A program made the position numbers and the translations under genes. From assembly GCA_039185015.1 (NCBI GenBank), contig JBCDAU010000001.1, forward strand, positions 62,001 to 126,000: 64,000 nt of DNA, written 5' to 3'. The stretch comes from JBCBSZ01 sp039185015 (GTDB lineage Bacteria; Actinomycetota; Acidimicrobiia; Acidimicrobiales; Poriferisodalaceae). Of this stretch, positions 62,853 through 64,000 are shown one piece after another; positions within the stretch are counted from its first letter, which is position 1, and each line of letters begins with the position of its first letter. The notes under the pieces are model-generated. The model saw only the letters and a program-made list of their open reading frames with translations, was not told where the DNA came from and ran no database searches.

Positions 62853-63270
62853 ACAGCTCGATGCCGCAGGCTCGGCGGGCGTGGCTGCGGATGCGGGCGA
62901 CCGGCGGAGCGATGTCCGGTAAAGCGTCCAGCGCACGGTCGTAGGCACCGAGCGCCTCGAGGTCGTCGGGGTCGTCCACGAGCAGGTCTCGGGCCGCGTC
63001 GACGGCCACGAGCCAGTCGGCGAGCGCCTCGATGTCCTCGTCGATCTCCGCCGGCGCCAGGTCGGCCGCCTCGTCCAGGTCGGCCAGGAAGCGTTCGAGG
63101 CCCTGATCGGCTTCGCGCGAATCGGTGGGATCGACCTCGAAGAGCTGCTGGTCGATCCGCCGCAGCTCGTCGATCTGGGCGCAGTAGGCCGAGAGGTCAT
63201 CGCCGTCGCCACCGCTGCAGGCGGTGACGGCGAGCGTGGCGGCCATGCCGAGACCGAGCAGCCGCCTCAC
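62851..63270 (-). CDS. Small acidic lipoprotein
   Basis: 139 residues from GTG at 63270, overlapping the rpe stop by 4 nt. Signal with lipobox VTAC after LLGLGMAATLA, then an acidic helical body: LSAYCAQIDELRRIDQQLFEV, GLERFLADLDEAADLAPAEIDEDIEALADWL, ending in a Cys (HARRACGIEL) that could pair with the AYC cysteine. Family not recognised; such small helical lipoproteins are common in actinobacteria. Confidence 0.75.
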   Translation of the reverse strand: MRRLLGLGMAATLAVTACSGGDGDDLSAYCAQIDELRRIDQQLFEVDPTDSREADQGLERFLADLDEAADLAPAEIDEDIEALADWLVAVDAARDLLVDDPDDLEALGAYDRALDALPDIAPPVARIRSHARRACGIEL

Positions 63271-63965
63271 CGACGGGCCTGCTCGGCCCGAGAGCGCAGG
63301 TCGGTGACCCCTGCGGCCAGGCCGTCCTCGTATCGGAACAGCGCCGACCCGCTCACCAGCACGTTGGCACCGGCTGCCGCGGCACCGGCGATGGTGTCGG
63401 CGCTGATCCCGCCATCGACCTCGATGTCGATGTCGCGACCGGAGGCCTCGACGAGCGCCGCCACCTCGCGGATCTTCGGCTCCATCGTCGCCAGGTACGC
63501 CTGACCACCGAAGCCGGGGTTGACCGTCATCACCAGCACCATCTCGACCAGGTCGAGCACGTGGGCGACGGCCGACACCGGGGTGGCGGGGTTGAGAGCC
63601 ACGGCGGCACGGGCGCCGAGGTCGCGCACGTTCGCGAGCGATCGGTGGAGGTGCGTGGTGCTCTCGGCGTGGACGATGAGCAGCTCGCAGCCGGCCTCGA
63701 CGTATCGCTCGGCCATGGCATCCGGGTCCTCGACCATCAGGTGGGCCTCGAAGAGGAGGTCGCTGTGGGGCCGGCAGGCGGCGATCACGTCGGGACCGAA
63801 CGTGAGGTTCGGGACGAACCGGCCGTCCATCACGTCCCACTGGATGCGGTCGACCCCGGCCGCCGTGAGCGCCGCGACCTCCTCCCCGAGGCGGGAGAAG
63901 TCGGCGGGCAGGACGGACGGGGCGATCTCGATCCCGGGCACGTCGACACCGTAGGACGGTGTCAT
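63267..63965 (-). CDS. rpe: Ribulose-phosphate 3-epimerase
   Basis: 232 residues from ATG. TIM-barrel enzyme of the pentose phosphate and Calvin-type pathways, interconverting ribulose-5-P and xylulose-5-P. Features: IAPSVLPADFSRLGEEV, WDVMDGRFVPNLTFGP (catalytic Asp), EAHLMVEDPD, HAESTTHLHRS, LNPATP, LVMTVNPGFGGQ, IEVDGGIS and the phosphate-binding VSGSALF. Overlaps the lipoprotein gene by 4 nt; upstream sequence runs to the window edge. Confidence 0.95.
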   Translation of the reverse strand: MTPSYGVDVPGIEIAPSVLPADFSRLGEEVAALTAAGVDRIQWDVMDGRFVPNLTFGPDVIAACRPHSDLLFEAHLMVEDPDAMAERYVEAGCELLIVHAESTTHLHRSLANVRDLGARAAVALNPATPVSAVAHVLDLVEMVLVMTVNPGFGGQAYLATMEPKIREVAALVEASGRDIDIEVDGGISADTIAGAAAAGANVLVSGSALFRYEDGLAAGVTDLRSRAEQARR

Positions 63966-64000
63966 CCGGTCGCGGTGGAGGGGCTGGCGCTACGTTCGGC

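Overview
The window is a 64-kb stretch of high-GC, densely packed actinobacterial chromosome. It holds about 62 protein genes, two broken genes and one tmRNA; no rRNA, tRNA, CRISPR array, prophage or insertion sequence was seen. Most stop and start codons in gene runs overlap by 4 nt. The gene content suggests the class Acidimicrobiia or a close relative: a mycothiol-dependent isomerase-type protein, an F420-type LLM oxidoreductase, CysO-CysM sulfur transfer, many SDRs with P450 and Rieske oxygenases, and a secreted protein with GADGGVFAFGDA-type repeats. The lineage is an inference; no phylogenetic marker was tested.

Layout. 0-7 kb: small membrane proteins, a decayed quinone-oxidoreductase gene, a lipoprotein with a metallopeptidase-like HELTH motif, ssrA next to smpB (trans-translation), cysO-cysM, an SDR, and a SnoaL-like gene broken by two apparent single-base deletions. 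7.1-11.3 kb: a four-gene signalling operon (H-NOX-type heme sensor, histidine kinase, REC-HDOD, REC-degenerate HD). 11.4-14.7 kb: two surface-anchored right-handed beta-helix proteins. 14.7-20.1 kb: kynureninase and a ThuA-like gene, divergent from a MarR-GNAT regulator, then YidB-like, LLM and neutral zinc peptidase genes. 20.5-24.2 kb: a secreted repeat protein, an SDR, a cNMP-binding protein and a tiny YjfB-like protein. 24.2-33.5 kb: a catabolic or detoxification region (mycothiol enzyme, P450, SDRs, PPOX, SnoaL, zinc alcohol dehydrogenase, two AhpD-like proteins, FAD oxidoreductase).

33.5-36.6 kb holds housekeeping genes (YihY, murI, rph, rdgB). 36.8-43.2 kb is an unusual operon in which two Cache sensors with cyclase-like but apparently inactive C-termini flank an MscS channel fused to a cNMP-binding-like domain. 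43.2-47.7 kb carries membrane proteins, a TM-phosphodiesterase fusion and an EEP-family hydrolase. 47.8-50.0 kb is a PilJ-type chemoreceptor ending in a tandem MshEN-like module. 50.2-53.1 kb has two Rieske oxygenases around a TetR gene. 53.2-61.1 kb has an SDR, a class A PBP, a GGDEF-EAL protein and a GAF-GGDEF diguanylate cyclase. 61.2-64 kb has a 3-hydroxyacyl-CoA dehydrogenase, clpP, a lipoprotein and rpe.

The strongest hidden signal is at 30874-31377. It is an AhpD-like gene whose second redox cysteine codon is an in-frame TGA (C-G-F-U), followed at the right distance by an 11-bp hairpin like a bacterial SECIS element. It reads as a selenoprotein gene that a standard gene caller would truncate or miss.
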